From: Symbiodinium sp. CCMP2592
Lineage: Eukaryota > Sar > Dinophyceae > Suessiales > Symbiodiniaceae
Direction: 5' to 3'
DNA: 64,000 nucleotides
NCBI GenBank assembly: GCA_905221615.1
Contig: CAJNDT010000147.1
Coordinates: forward strand, 809,391 to 873,390
Shown in pieces: positions 10,131 through 21,952 of this stretch. Each line of letters begins with the position of its first letter. Positions within the stretch are counted from its first letter, which is position 1. A program made the translations under genes and the position numbers. The notes under the pieces were generated by a model that had not been told where the DNA came from, did no database searches, and saw only the letters and a list, made by a program, of their open reading frames with translations.

Positions 10131-10410
10131 CTAGCGAGAGAGGGACTTTTGCAGTCTAGGCTCTAACTCGCCACCGAGCTCCTGCAGATCTGCGGCCGAG
10201 AGCATCGACCCTGCCCCGGAGCCGGCGAGAACAAAGGCGATCTGGCGTGTCGACAGATCATCAAGCTTGTCCTGCCCATTCTGCCTCAGCAGATCCTTCT
10301 GGCGAAGGCAAAACATCGCCTGGGTCTCCGCGAAAAACCCTTGGGAGGATTGCGACTCGCACGAGTCGCTCTCCTCGTCCTTGTCCTCTGACCCAGACGA
10401 GGACGAACCT
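10131..10410 (-). CDS. Exon-like segment, serine/acidic start then helical
   Basis: After a CACAG acceptor the frame reads a Ser/Glu/Asp-rich stretch, then MFCLRQKDLLRQNGQDKLDD, AGSMLSAADLQELGG, and a stop after KSLSR. It is well composed and not recognised. It follows the lysine-rich exon at 10,455-10,610 and likely belongs to the same protein. Second copy at 20,255-20,534. Confidence 0.55.
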
Positions 10411-10454
10411 GTGGCACAACACACTAGCAAGCGGGCTTTGGAGAACGTTGGGTG

Positions 10455-10610
10455 TTCCGAACCAGGCCTTTCTTTTTCTTCTTTTTCTCGGCTTTCTTAT
10501 CCTTCTTATCCTTCTTATCCTTCTTCGGCTTTTTCTCTTCTTTCTTCGATGACTTCGCCTTTTCCTTGCCCTCGTCTGTACCTGTTGCAGTAAATCGAGC
10601 AGTAGCTGAA
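10455..10610 (-). CDS. Lysine-rich exon
   Basis: The frame encodes a long K/E/D low-complexity tract (repeats of KKDKKDKK and a terminal run of lysines), preceded by GTDEGKEKAKSSKKEEKK. Charge-rich tails of this type suggest a nuclear or nucleic-acid-associated protein, which is only inference. The upstream part to 10,675 is less certain. Second copy at 20,579-20,734. Confidence 0.5.
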
Positions 10611-10943
10611 TGATTGTCAGTCCATGCAGCACGAGCAGAAACAGAAGGATAAACCAATCCCCGAAATCTGAACACCTAATGGATTCTGGCCTTCGAAAGC
10701 CTGCTGCAAGCTTCTCTTTGCTGTAGACATCAGGAACGTCATCGCGGGGTCCTTATCATCGTCTTCCGGCGGCGGCGGTAGCAGCGACTTTGATGAGATG
10801 CTCCTGCAATCATTCTCGCAGGAATCAGTATCTAATACACGGGGTTTAGGGTTTACTCTGGGGTTTCTTATTAGGGTTCATTATAAATAGTTATATATTA
10901 TTAAGTGAACGGAATTTGGAGTCTGTTGTTGAAAAATGGATTA

Positions 10944-10944
10944 G

Positions 10945-10976
<32 letters not shown>

Positions 10977-10995
10977 GTGCTGCTGCTGCTGCTGC
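10944..10995. repeat. (GCT)n trinucleotide repeat
   Basis: About 52 bp of GCT with two GGT interruptions. It produces an alanine run in one minus frame, but no convincing exon surrounds it. Otherwise 10,676-11,400 holds no feature I can support. Second copy at 21,068-21,119. Confidence 0.9.
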
Positions 10996-11400
10996 GGACC
11001 CAGAGCATGTGGACTGGGGCCTAACATACCTCAAGTTCGTCTGATGTTTGGGAACATGAGTTGGATTAAAGCCGAGGGTCCTTGTTTGTGAGTGGTCCAC
11101 TGCCTCTCGTAGTCTTGACCATCTTTGCCACTATTGCCCGCAAGGGAACGAAGCCGAGGCCACAATTATGATAACAGGAGCAAATACACCAAGTCACAGC
11201 AACCCAGTGGACATAGTTCAGCCCTGAGTAATTCGGACTGACCGAAGTTTCCTAGACTTACACTACAGTCTATACAGAGGCCGGTCCCAGGAATCAAGCA
11301 TGTCGGACCCTACAGATCCTAGACGGTCACCGAAGCCAAAAGTCCTACTTTGAGCAAACACACGGAGAGATCAACTCTGCAATCGGTGCAGGTCGCATGG

Positions 11401-11500
11401 NNNNNNNNNNNNNNNNNNNNNNNNNNNNNNNNNNNNNNNNNNNNNNNNNNNNNNNNNNNNNNNNNNNNNNNNNNNNNNNNNNNNNNNNNNNNNNNNNNNN
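11401..11500. other. Assembly gap of 100 N
   Basis: Exactly 100 N, the usual placeholder for a scaffold gap of unknown size. The open frames drawn across it are meaningless. The sequence on its left resembles 21,524 and that on its right resembles 1,385. Confidence 0.99.
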
Positions 11501-11876
11501 CCGGAGTCTCTTGGCTCGCTTTGTCCAGCACTGCAAAGGGGTTGTGGCCAGTCTGGCAACAAGATCGCAAGACTAGGGCTTTGTGTGTTCATGCAAGCGT
11601 CCCTGCAGCAAACATTGCACCCGCATTGCCTCCATTCCAGACCAGAACATCAGCAACAGTGTTCCGGAGAATTGGCATCTCCGGGAGGCAAAAGCCCAGC
11701 TACACCATCGTTTGTGCTCGTAGCTCTCTTGATGGATCCTTCAGAAGTAGTCGTCACTAGATGGTCTGTGTATCTCTATCTCTCTCTGCCTCTTCCTCTC
11801 GCTCTCTGTATCTACACATATACATATATATATATATATATACATACAAACATACAAATTCATTTGTTGTGTTCGT

Positions 11877-14800
11877 CTACATATGTACAGACTTAACCCT
11901 AGAGGTCACGGTATTGGATTGCGAGAAGACTTGATCTGGCAAAACCGCGTCCTGCAGAGCTTCCCAAGAATCTCGGATACCCGATCGAAATTCACCTGCT
12001 CGTCGCACTCGGGGGCGATGTTGTTCCTGGTTTGTGGACAGGACAGCGAGAAAGGTAGAAAGGATAGTACATTCCCAGCCAAGCTTCTCAATCAGGGTAT
12101 GGTGGCCGAAGAGCTGCTGAAGAACATCATCAGGTGCAGCCTCGGCAGCACGAAGCAGCTTGTGATTCACAGCCATCAGCAGTGTTGAGCAACTAGGCTA
12201 ACTAGGGTCTAAGTGCTTCCCAGTGACCACATCAAGATATCGCTTGCCAGCGGCACAGAGATTGCAGCCAAGGCCGTGCGTTTTCCACGGGCTCTTGCGA
12301 CATCTGAAAAGCCACGAAGTGAGCGTACTCATTCCTCAAACCCACAATGTCCCTAGCAGCTGCCACACACAAAAATCCAGGACAGAACCCGAACTAGTCT
12401 CATCCGAGGATCGCTTCATCATAGGCGACGATGCCAGGACTCGCTGGCAATGCTGGCTCAGCTTGTGCCTTGGCTGTTGCAGGGCAACGATTATGACTAT
12501 GGAGTAATTCTGGCATTCGGCGCTGCATTCCCTTGAATGAAACAAGTAGCAGCCTAGTAGCAATTCATCGCGGCACAAATTGATGGCGGCATTCCGGGTG
12601 GCCAAAAACACATAGCTGCTGAACATCGGGCTGCCCTCGTCAGGGCACACGATCAATCGAACATGTGCGGACTCAGTGTCCGGGACGTCCCATCTTGAAG
12701 TCGCGTCTTGAAGAGATGCAACGAAAGGCATAGTCTTGCCGTCCATTTCATAAGTCGCCAAGATCTCAGAAGTTGGGGCCAGAGGCTTTAGGGGGCTCTT
12801 TGGAAAAATGTCATCCAATGCCACTCCCAAGTGATTCAGGACATTGCCAACCGCTCGGATGTGCTCTCTGGCGGTGAGCTTGTCTTGGTGCAGGCCGCTG
12901 ATGATTCTGGGCCTTTTTGGATTGATGGGAATCTGTCGTATGCTGCAATCACTGAATCAAGCAATGGGCTGTGCCTGTACATGTAATAAGCAGCGTACAG
13001 TAAACCACAAAGCAATTGCTAGCCCAGCTTCATTTTGGGTCGATGCTCCTTCTTGTCCCGGCTTGCAACCAACAGTTTTGTAGTGGAGTCGGCCACTTGT
13101 TGAGCGGCTTTCATCTTTTCCGAAGCATCAGCAGTGCTCGGCAGCAAAGCCGACAGCTTCTGTAAAGTTGCCACGGATGCAAACTGATTCGCTGCGACGA
13201 CAGGGAGCCAAACCTCGGGTTCAGCAGCACATGCATTCAGAATCACCAAGAGACTGTTGCACATTCTTAGATTAGCCGAAATACATCAACACATCCCTTC
13301 GGTGATGCGTCGCACAAGAAGGCCAAGCTCTTCAGCGACTGCTGTGCCATCTCCTGCGGACAACTGCGTCTGCCTCTACATGGTTTACATTTACTGAATG
13401 CCAGCGGGAGCCTGGGATAGCATCTCGCCAGTTTTTCGAATATGTCTGTAGACAAAATCCGCCGTTGTCCTTGCAGGTGCAAAATTTGTTTGGTTTAGAA
13501 CCCAACAGCAACAGGCCCCAGTAGCTCAGCAAAACAAAACTCAGACGAAGGTCCGATTGTAGTTGGGAGGGAGGATTCCACCCAAATCCAAGGACTCCAG
13601 GCTGCTGTCTGCGGTGGAGCTGACGAATCCTCCGCCTCTTGTCATGAACCTGTCGATTGCCAGCATGTTCTGCACTTTCGGCTCGCCACGGGCTCGCCGC
13701 CCATCCCTGAGTCAGGTCGCTATCAACAGAGAATCGCATTGCCACGTGTACTTCGAACAAACTGCTAGGTCTACCCTACTTGTGGTTGCCGAGTGGCCTT
13801 TTAGCCGGGTGCAGAACATCTCCACTTTGCGGTGTGGGCAACGTAGCCTGAAGCACTTTGCTCAGGTGGGTCTCCACCAGCTGCGACAGGCGATGAATCA
13901 GTCGCTTGTGCAGCCGGCTAAACCGAATCTCGTCCTGGCACAGTCAGCGGCTTATGCTTCAAGGCGGAGTCCCCTACTATTCGCCCTATTCAGCGGCTGT
14001 CCTGAAAGGTCTCCTGAAAAGGTGCCCGAAAGATGAACCATGCCACCGTAGACATTCGGACTCCTGCAAAGTCTCAGCAAACACTGTGTCCAACAATTGA
14101 GCATGAACTTCGGATTCCACATAGGCCTGTGTGGAGGCTTCGCTGTGCAGGTGTCAGCAGCTGGTTGCGTTCCCACCTTCGGGTTCAGGGCTTCGGAATT
14201 GAATGAAGTAACTATTAATCAATTTAGTAATCCTGACAGCTAATTAACCTAGGCCCCTCAGTAGCCCCTTATTTATGAACCAAGGGTGCCCCTTTCTTAT
14301 TAGTCGGTTTTAATCAGGGAACCCTAAAATCCAAAAGGGTAAAAGGGTGCTATTCAGGAACCTAGTAATTAGTCGTTAGTTAGTTAGCTATATGATTATG
14401 ATTGGTTGCGGCAAGTACAGTCGCGAGCCTCTGGGTGAGCCCGGTGTAGTCGAGGAAACTCTTCAATCCCGAAAGATCCACTTGGCGGTCTTTGATTGTC
14501 AGGGAGCCTAAGCTACGAAGTCATTGCAGAAATCTTGAATCATTGAAGGTGCAAGCATGAAGCTTATCTAGTCCTAGGATCATTCAGCGTTGCCGGGGAG
14601 AAGATCCAACACGTAATCGGCCGGCAAGGCAGCTCCTGTGATCACTTCCATTGCTGCAATCGCAGACTTCTGCAACTGAGGCTTGCAGCCCCGCACTTGC
14701 AGCCCACAGGCCACCTTGGCATTGCAAGTGGACAAGCACATAAAATAAGAAGCATCGCGACTGCAGTGCGTGCACATCTGCTCCTGTTATTGGTGCCAAA

Positions 14801-15505
14801 GCACAGAAAACAACAGACCGGGTGTGGTCATGCCGTCGAAGCTGATTCGTGGCAGGTCATCCAGCACAGCTGCTTTGTGGCCACGATAGTGTTGTCTAGT
14901 AATGAAATGAACAGAGAATGCCACTCGCCATGCATCGGCCAATTGGGCACCCTGGAGGTCTTGCCTTAGGCACATTTGCTACATGAGTAGCAGTGACGAA
15001 ATACTTGCATTGTAGGAAACCCTGCCACCACAGTCCAAGGTACACTTTCGTGAACCAATTATGAAAGGCTGTTTGCCGTTTCATAACTTGCCATGCCTCC
15101 TCCACTCTCCAGAGAAAAGTGTATCCCTGGAGGTTCTGGTCCTGGTCCAGAACCTGCAGAGGGGCTTGGCAGAATGAGACCCTCCGGTAGATTTAAATTA
15201 AATTACTACACACCATACATACCATTTCATCGTAGCAGAGCCTTGTGTAGCTGCAGTACACCCTTGACGGCGGCCCGACAATCAAGATAAAGTGTTCGCA
15301 GATTGCAGTAGCTGGTTCCAGGGCTAGTTTCACTAACAGAGGTGGCCGGCTCGGCTGCTTCTGAAGCAGCAGGTGGCTCTTCGGCAGGAAATATTCTCGG
15401 TCGCAAAGGCACTTTCATGTCCAAGCATCTCGCCCGGAAGGAATCAATGAGATCCTTGGTGACCAGGTTCGTGTTCGAACAGAAACAGAAAAGGACACCA
15501 GCAAG
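11877..15505 (-). CDS. Copy 2 of the left exon block (unidentified gene)
   Basis: Carries the second copies of the exon-like segments of 1,755-5,383 at +10,122: 11,877-12,190, 12,562-12,897, 13,019-13,264, 13,267-13,379, 13,546-13,722, 14,580-14,777, 14,787-15,105 and 15,227-15,505. The terminal exon (1,193-1,286) is absent, because this copy begins at the gap. If the repeat is an assembly artefact these are not additional genes. Confidence 0.5.
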
Positions 15506-15700
15506 GCCTTAAGCTTTAGTGCAAATGGAGAACCTCCCAGGATGCGGGTGTCAGGGCCATTTCCCCCAATGGCCGGCCATCCCGAAAACATTGATCGATG
15601 AATTGCATCTTGCGATGGATATTAGCCCTGGCTTCTGCTGCAGTGTCGTCGGATGTGCTCCTTGGGTAGTGGGATGCAGACTATGGCTAGATTGCAATCG

Positions 15701-16197
15701 AGGTAGCACGTTGGGTTTGCGAGGCGGCACGTTCGGGCTGAGGCGGCACGCTGGGTACCATGTGCTCGCATCCAAGGCATTCGCTGAGCTCCTGCAGCCT
15801 GGCCGTGAACCATCTCACCGCTGGCATTCCTGGGCGCTGTGCGGGGCGGACATGGGTGGACCCTGAGTTCCGCCTGAATGGGGGGTCACGTAGGATTGGT
15901 TTCCCTTTCGGTGGTGTCGGGGCTGATTTTCGAGGCGGCACGCTACCTAATGTAATCGAGGGAGCACGCACGTATTTGAGGGATGCTTCGAGGGATTCTG
16001 TTCTGAGCAGATTTGCGGGCTTCTAAGATAAATGCCTTCCGCCTCGACGTTTTGTTTTCGGCACGTAGTACGACGTTGCGGGCGGAAATCTGCTGATGCG
16101 GCACGTTGCAGTTGGGGCGGCACGTTAGAACACGAGGTGGCACGCAGGCGGGCCTGGTGTGATGAGGTGGCACGTTACAGCATCCAGGCGGCACGTT
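15701..16197. repeat. Cluster of degenerate GGCGGCACGTT repeats, copy 2
   Basis: Second copy of the 5,579-6,075 cluster, identical as far as I can read. Confidence 0.7.
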
Positions 16198-16786
16198 CAC
16201 CATCCCAAAAAAACCCAAGAACCCTCAATTGCTACTAAATATGAAGAACTGCAACTTGGGCCCAGCAGCTCGCCGTAGGAAACGTAAACCCAGGCACCCG
16301 GTCCAGTAGTCCTGTAAGCCTGTAAGCAAGAGGAGCAGCCCTGGCCCCGAAAACCAAACCCTAATCTTGAATTTCAGCAACAGGAACAGCCTCGACCCCG
16401 AAAACCCAACCACTCACAAAGGCTTTCCCACACAGCCAAAGACTCTAAGTCTAAACCTGGCCTGCAAAAATAGAAGGCAGTGAACCACTGCAACCAAGTC
16501 TCCGGTTGGATGCGGTTGGTAGCTCGCTGCCACCCAACTACTCCAAACGTAGGATCAGGGGTCCATTGATGTATAAGAAGTAGAGTTTCAACAAGCGAAG
16601 ACGTTTTGGAGTGTTTTGCCTTACTATTATCCAAGTCAGAAGCCCAGGCCTAGTTATTAACTGTTATTGACCTAAGGAACTATTGCCTACATATCGTTCA
16701 ACCAATGAAGAGGTGCTGTCCTGTTGTTCATCCAACCAAATGAGTTTCTCGTCTAGCATACTCAGCCCAACACCGCAGAGACACTA

Positions 16787-19700
16787 TCCTATTGTTTTAT
16801 AATGGATCATCGAAACATCAAGCCCCTGAAAAAGCTTCGAGAATTCAGCGGTTCGCGATGTTGAGATCTGGCTGCAAGCAACGACCGATTCCAACATTCT
16901 CTCGACTGCAGCAAGAGAAGCAGGGCCGTGGCAAAGCATTCGTTTTCAAAGTGCTCGTCTGAACCCCCGAGCTTCGGCTTTGTCAGGTGCCCCGAAACAA
17001 AACTCCGGGCTTCAATCTAAAGTCAAAACACCTCCCGGTCCACAGAGAGGAAGCTTCACGATGAACACCCAGCTCAGGTGTCGATGCCGCCGGGGCTGCT
17101 TTTCGTGCCGCGAGCTGGGGTCTCCTGGCAAAACAAACATAAAGAGAGCGGGTTTACAACAACCGACCGAAGCGAAACCGAGTTCCTGAAGCCCCTTCCC
17201 AACCCTGAGAGGGGCCCTGGCCTCGGTTTGAAGAAGCTTGCTTTGCCACATCTTGGCAGCCTTCTTGGCCAAGGCACTCAGCCGAGAGTACAAGGATTTC
17301 GACTCCCCCAGGTTCCCGAGGAAGCCTCCTGTCAGAACAAGGAAACTGTTTATGTGGAGTAGGAGTATAGCAATGGGGCCTTTTAGGTACTGGCCTCCAT
17401 CCAGGTCCAGGCAATCAAGTAGGGATTGCATAGTGAATACCTCCTCTTTCAGCAAGATCTGCACCAGCAGGCTGTAGTCTGCCCTAAGTTGCACAAACAA
17501 GCCAGGTAGTATTGCAAGTCTAAGCAGGAACCGGGTTGAAACATCCATATATTATATCAGTTGAGCAGCTGGGGGATGTCTTCTGGCAAAGAACTCAGGA
17601 CAGACCCCTCGATCTCCCGGGCTTGCTTTTGAATCTGTTGGCTCAGCTCCCCGAACCGCCCGGAAAATGGACCTCCAGAAGCCTTGCTTTTAGCCTTTGC
17701 CTTGCGGGCAAAGTCGCCACGAAACAGATCACTGTCCGAGGAGCCGCCGTCCTTCTCCTCCTTATCATCCTGTGGCTCCTCGTCATCATCATCCCCGGGT
17801 GGGCTCATAGACCTCGGACCTCCTTCACTTTCCTCATCATCATCATCATCACAGCCATCATGATCACTGCTTTTCTCCTCCTCTTCCTCCTTCACTTTGG
17901 TGCCTTTGCTCGGCTTTGGGCCGGTCGGCTCCTGCAAGTTTGGAAAACGAAGACTGTATGATACCCTAGACTCAGCAGCTAAGGAACAAGCTCTGTATCT
18001 GAACTGGCACGATGTCCTTACTGGGCTTGGCTTGCTTCTTGGCCGCACTGAGGCTGTTCTGCAAATCTTTGGTCGCATCCTGGGGCAGTGTGTGGAGGGT
18101 TCTGGGCAATAGTTGTAATAGCAGGAGCAGACACAACAGCCGCCTTCCGAAGCTTTTCCATCTCAGCTTCCAAGGCGGCTTCCAGGTCCTTCTTCATCCA
18201 TAGTTTCTTCCTGCACATAGAGCAGAGCTGGGATTGTGTTTGGGGGATACAGGGCATGTAGTAGTATGGGGTTAATGCTGCTTGCCTTTCCTTTTCAGTT
18301 TATGGTGAACTATGAGCGATCGGGCCTGTCGGGTTGATTTATTGGAAGAGTTCAGGGTTTGTGGTAATCACACTTACACCTACCTGCATTGCCGGCGAAT
18401 CAGCGCCCGAAGCATCTTGGCAGTGTCCAGCAGGTTCGCACACTGCACGATGGTCACCGTGCCGAGCGTGCGGCCGGTGCCTCCGGAGTTCACTACAATA
18501 AATTAGAGGACCTATAATTAAGAATATCTTTTGCTAGTACCCAGTAGAAAAGCGTTCTGTTCAGGGCCTACAATCGGATCGAATAATAACGAAGCCCGAA
18601 ACCCCGAAGCCGTAAGCCCCTATTCTTTTCGAGTCACAGGACCCCCAAAAACCCTGGGCCAGGAACTGGCTAAGGGGCTACTGTTGAGTAAGGAGTATTT
18701 GTTTGGTTGGTTTCTCTAGACTAGACTACAATTGCTTAATTTTCTGGTTGCCGAATCTAGGAGTCCGACACTCCAGCCTAGACCTAAAACATCCTACAAT
18801 CCGTTGTCATTATCTAGCACCCCCAACACTCAGCCCTTGCACCGCCTATTATGTTTTATCACATACCGTATACCCAGCAGAACATGCCAACACACAGCTG
18901 CCTCGTGGAAACGGTACCAGTTCTACGACACAAACCCCCTAGCTAAAACCCAAGCCAAACTAAGGTACGGTGGCCTGGAACTTCGCAGATCTCGACTCTG
19001 GGTCCAAAGTTTGAGGGGTTCGAAGAGTCTAGAGATTAAGGTTTAAGGTTTTGGAGGTGCGGGGGACCAGGGCTTCATAAGTTAAGTAGCTTGGTTGAAG
19101 ATCACATCAATTTTGCGGCTTGCTTCCACTCTTGCATGGGCCACTAAAGCTGAGCAGGGACTTACGAAATGATTATTCTGGCTACAACAATTAAAGCCTA
19201 GGTCGGAACTTTGGTACTTGTGTTTGTGCAGAATGGACACCTGACAAAAGTTGATGCCAAATGAGCTTGCGAAGGTAGACGACACCCTCTGCTCCCAGAA
19301 GGTCCCTCCCATTCTCAAACACTAGACTAGACTCCTCAGTAGATCCTTATTATATTACTATGATAGGGGTATCATTTTTTTTATCTATTGGGTTTAAATT
19401 TATTAAGGGAACCCTATAACCGAAAGGGCAAAAGGGTACTACTCAGGAACCTAGAACATCAAGCAACCCCCTGAAAATGCTGAGAATCGCCTAGCTTAGT
19501 ATTTAGGGCTTAGGGATGGGCCTCGGGTTTTAGGTAAATGGCTTCTTGCCTGGGAGCAGGTCTGGGGCCTTTGTCTGTGTCTTGTGTTGTAATTCTAGAT
19601 CCATAAGTATTGACCCCACAATGATTATCGGAAACCGCTGCCAACATTTGCTTTGTAGCCATAAGACGAGGAGCCCGAAGCACAACACATCAATGAAAAT

Positions 19701-20799
19701 CGCGAACCAGAAACCACCCAATCCCAAGCCCTGGACTGGAAACGAGAACCCCGCCCTTGAAACTCCGACAACATAGAGAGCCGAAGCACACAGCTGCAGC
19801 AAAGCCGAAAGCCGCTTTCTCCACAAAGTGCTGGCCAAGGCAGCCTGCGAGATGTGCCCAGGGCGAACGATGTGGCAACTCCGAAGCAGAAGCTTGGCGT
19901 TAATCTTTGATGTTGTCTAAGTTCACAAATGACATTCGCTTTGAGATCTCTCCGCTCAATCCTGCCTGGGCCGTGGCCTGGTTTTCTTCCATCTTTTGCT
20001 TTGTCTTCTTCGCGTGCTGAGCCCTGTCGCTGTGCAGTGCTTCCTTGGATCTCTCTCCCATAGGCAACCGAATGACGGCAGCGAGCTATGTAAGTGATGT
20101 GACTCTGAAGATCAAGTTGCTGGGGGTCTTGGTACACGGCGCACAATCGTAGAAACATCCCACAAAGGAACGACCAAGCCCAACAATCAGAGATTCCAAT
20201 GGCTCCAATGTGGCAATCCCAAGCTCGAACACAGATCGTGATTTGTAGCCGGGGCTAGCGAGAGAGGGACTTTTGCAGTCTAGGCTCTAACTCGCCACCG
20301 AGCTCCTGCAGATCTGCGGCCGAGAGCATCGACCCTGCCCCGGAGCCGGCGAGAACAAAGGCGATCTGGCGTGTCGACAGATCATCAAGCTTGTCCTGCC
20401 CATTCTGCCTCAGCAGATCCTTCTGGCGAAGGCAAAACATCGCCTGGGTCTCCGCGAAAAACCCTTGGGAGGATTGCGACTCGCACGAGTCGCTCTCCTC
20501 GTCCTTGTCCTCTGACCCAGACGAGGACGAACCTGTGGCACAACACACTAGCAAGCGGGCTTTGGAGAACGTTGGGTGTTCCGAACCAGGCCTTTCTTTT
20601 TCTTCTTTTTCTCGGCTTTCTTATCCTTCTTATCCTTCTTATCCTTCTTCGGCTTTTTCTCTTCTTTCTTCGATGACTTCGCCTTTTCCTTGCCCTCGTC
20701 TGTACCTGTTGCAGTAAATCGAGCAGTAGCTGAATGATTGTCAGTCCATGCAGCACGAGCAGAAACAGAAGGATAAACCAATCCCCGAAATCTGAACAC
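16787..20799 (-). CDS. Copy 2 of the right exon block (unidentified gene)
   Basis: Carries second copies of the segments of 6,665-10,675: 16,787-17,019, 17,074-17,548, 17,557-17,962, 18,022-18,207, 19,530-19,844, 19,903-20,077, 20,255-20,534 and 20,579-20,734. One coding-strand change falls near 17,224 (C here, G in copy 1). The 1-bp change near 19,140 alters an open frame over 19,082-19,318, which argues that that frame is not firmly coding. Confidence 0.5.
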
Positions 20800-21068
20800 C
20801 TAATGGATTCTGGCCTTCGAAAGCCTGCTGCAAGCTTCTCTTTGCTGTAGACATCAGGAACGTCATCGCGGGGTCCTTATCATCGTCTTCCGGCGGCGGC
20901 GGTAGCAGCGACTTTGATGAGATGCTCCTGCAATCATTCTCGCAGGAATCAGTATCTAATACACGGGGTTTAGGGTTTACTCTGGGGTTTCTTATTAGGG
21001 TTCATTATAAATAGTTATATATTATTAAGTGAACGGAATTTGGAGTCTGTTGTTGAAAAATGGATTAG

Positions 21069-21100
<32 letters not shown>

Positions 21101-21952
21101 GTGCTGCTGCTGCTGCTGCGGACCCAGAGCATGTGGACTGGGGCCTAACATACCTCAAGTTCGTCTGATGTTTGGGAACATGAGTTGGATTAAAGCCGAG
21201 GGTCCTTGTTTGTGAGTGGTCCACTGCCTCTCGTAGTCTTGACCATCTTTGCCACTATTGCCCGCAAGGGAACGAAGCCGAGGCCACAATTATGATAACA
21301 GGAGCAAATACACCAAGTCACAGCAACCCAGTGGACATAGTTCAGCCCTGAGTAATTCGGACTGACCGAAGTTTCCTAGACTTACACTACAGTCTATACA
21401 GAGGCCGGTCCCAGGAATCAAGCATGTCGGACCCTACAGATCCTAGACGGTCACCGAAGCCAAAAGTCCTACTTTGAGCAAACACACGGAGAGATCAACT
21501 CTGCAATCGGTGCAGGTCGCATGGCAAAGCTGAGCAAGCGAGATGGCCCGATGGTGCGTGCAGCGGCCTGTTTCTGCAACCGAGCAGCCGAGACCGGATG
21601 TAATCACCCGAAAAGCCCCAATCTTACTCGGAGCACGAGGCCGCTTAGTCTTAGTAGCTAGGGACTATCTATCTTACATTCCATTCTCGATACTCACAAG
21701 CTACCCAACCATCGGTAAAACCAAGTTTCTGTTGACTACGAGCAAGCCGAAAATATTGTAACACCCCACCCCCAGGAACTACGGGCCGGAGAGCTACCAG
21801 CAGCCAGAGTACTGTCAGTAATGATGTATTCCCTCCGAAAGCCTGCAACTCCCAATGCTGTTGGCTGCATCTGCGAGACTACAAGTAGAGAGCTCACGTG
21901 TTGTCCCGGGCTGCTGGGTGCAAGCTCAGATTAGTCAAGGACAGGCCAAAAT

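Larger units (their letters stand above)
1385..11400. repeat. 10-kb near-identical repeat, copy 1 (ends at assembly gap)
   Basis: This segment matches 11,501-21,524 with an offset of 10,116, rising to 10,122 after a TA microsatellite and to 10,124 after two 1-bp indels. I see only about six substitutions (for example near 1,487, 1,673, 1,975, 2,150, 4,556 and 7,102), a 6-bp TA-length change near 1,700, and 1-bp homopolymer changes near 9,017 and 9,257. The copy runs exactly to the last base before the N gap. It could be a real tandem duplication or an unmerged contig overlap; the exact end-to-start geometry favours the second. Confidence 0.95.
11501..21524. repeat. 10-kb near-identical repeat, copy 2 (starts at assembly gap)
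   Basis: Second copy of 1,385-11,400. It begins on the first base after the gap. Similarity stops at 21,524, where copy 1 has already run into the gap, so the true right boundary of the repeat is not observable. Every feature listed in copy 1 between 1,755 and 8,900 recurs here at +10,122, and those between 9,300 and 11,400 at +10,124. Confidence 0.95.

Noticed and set aside
11319-11760. Open frames running through the N block
   Set aside because: They translate the assembly gap and have no meaning.
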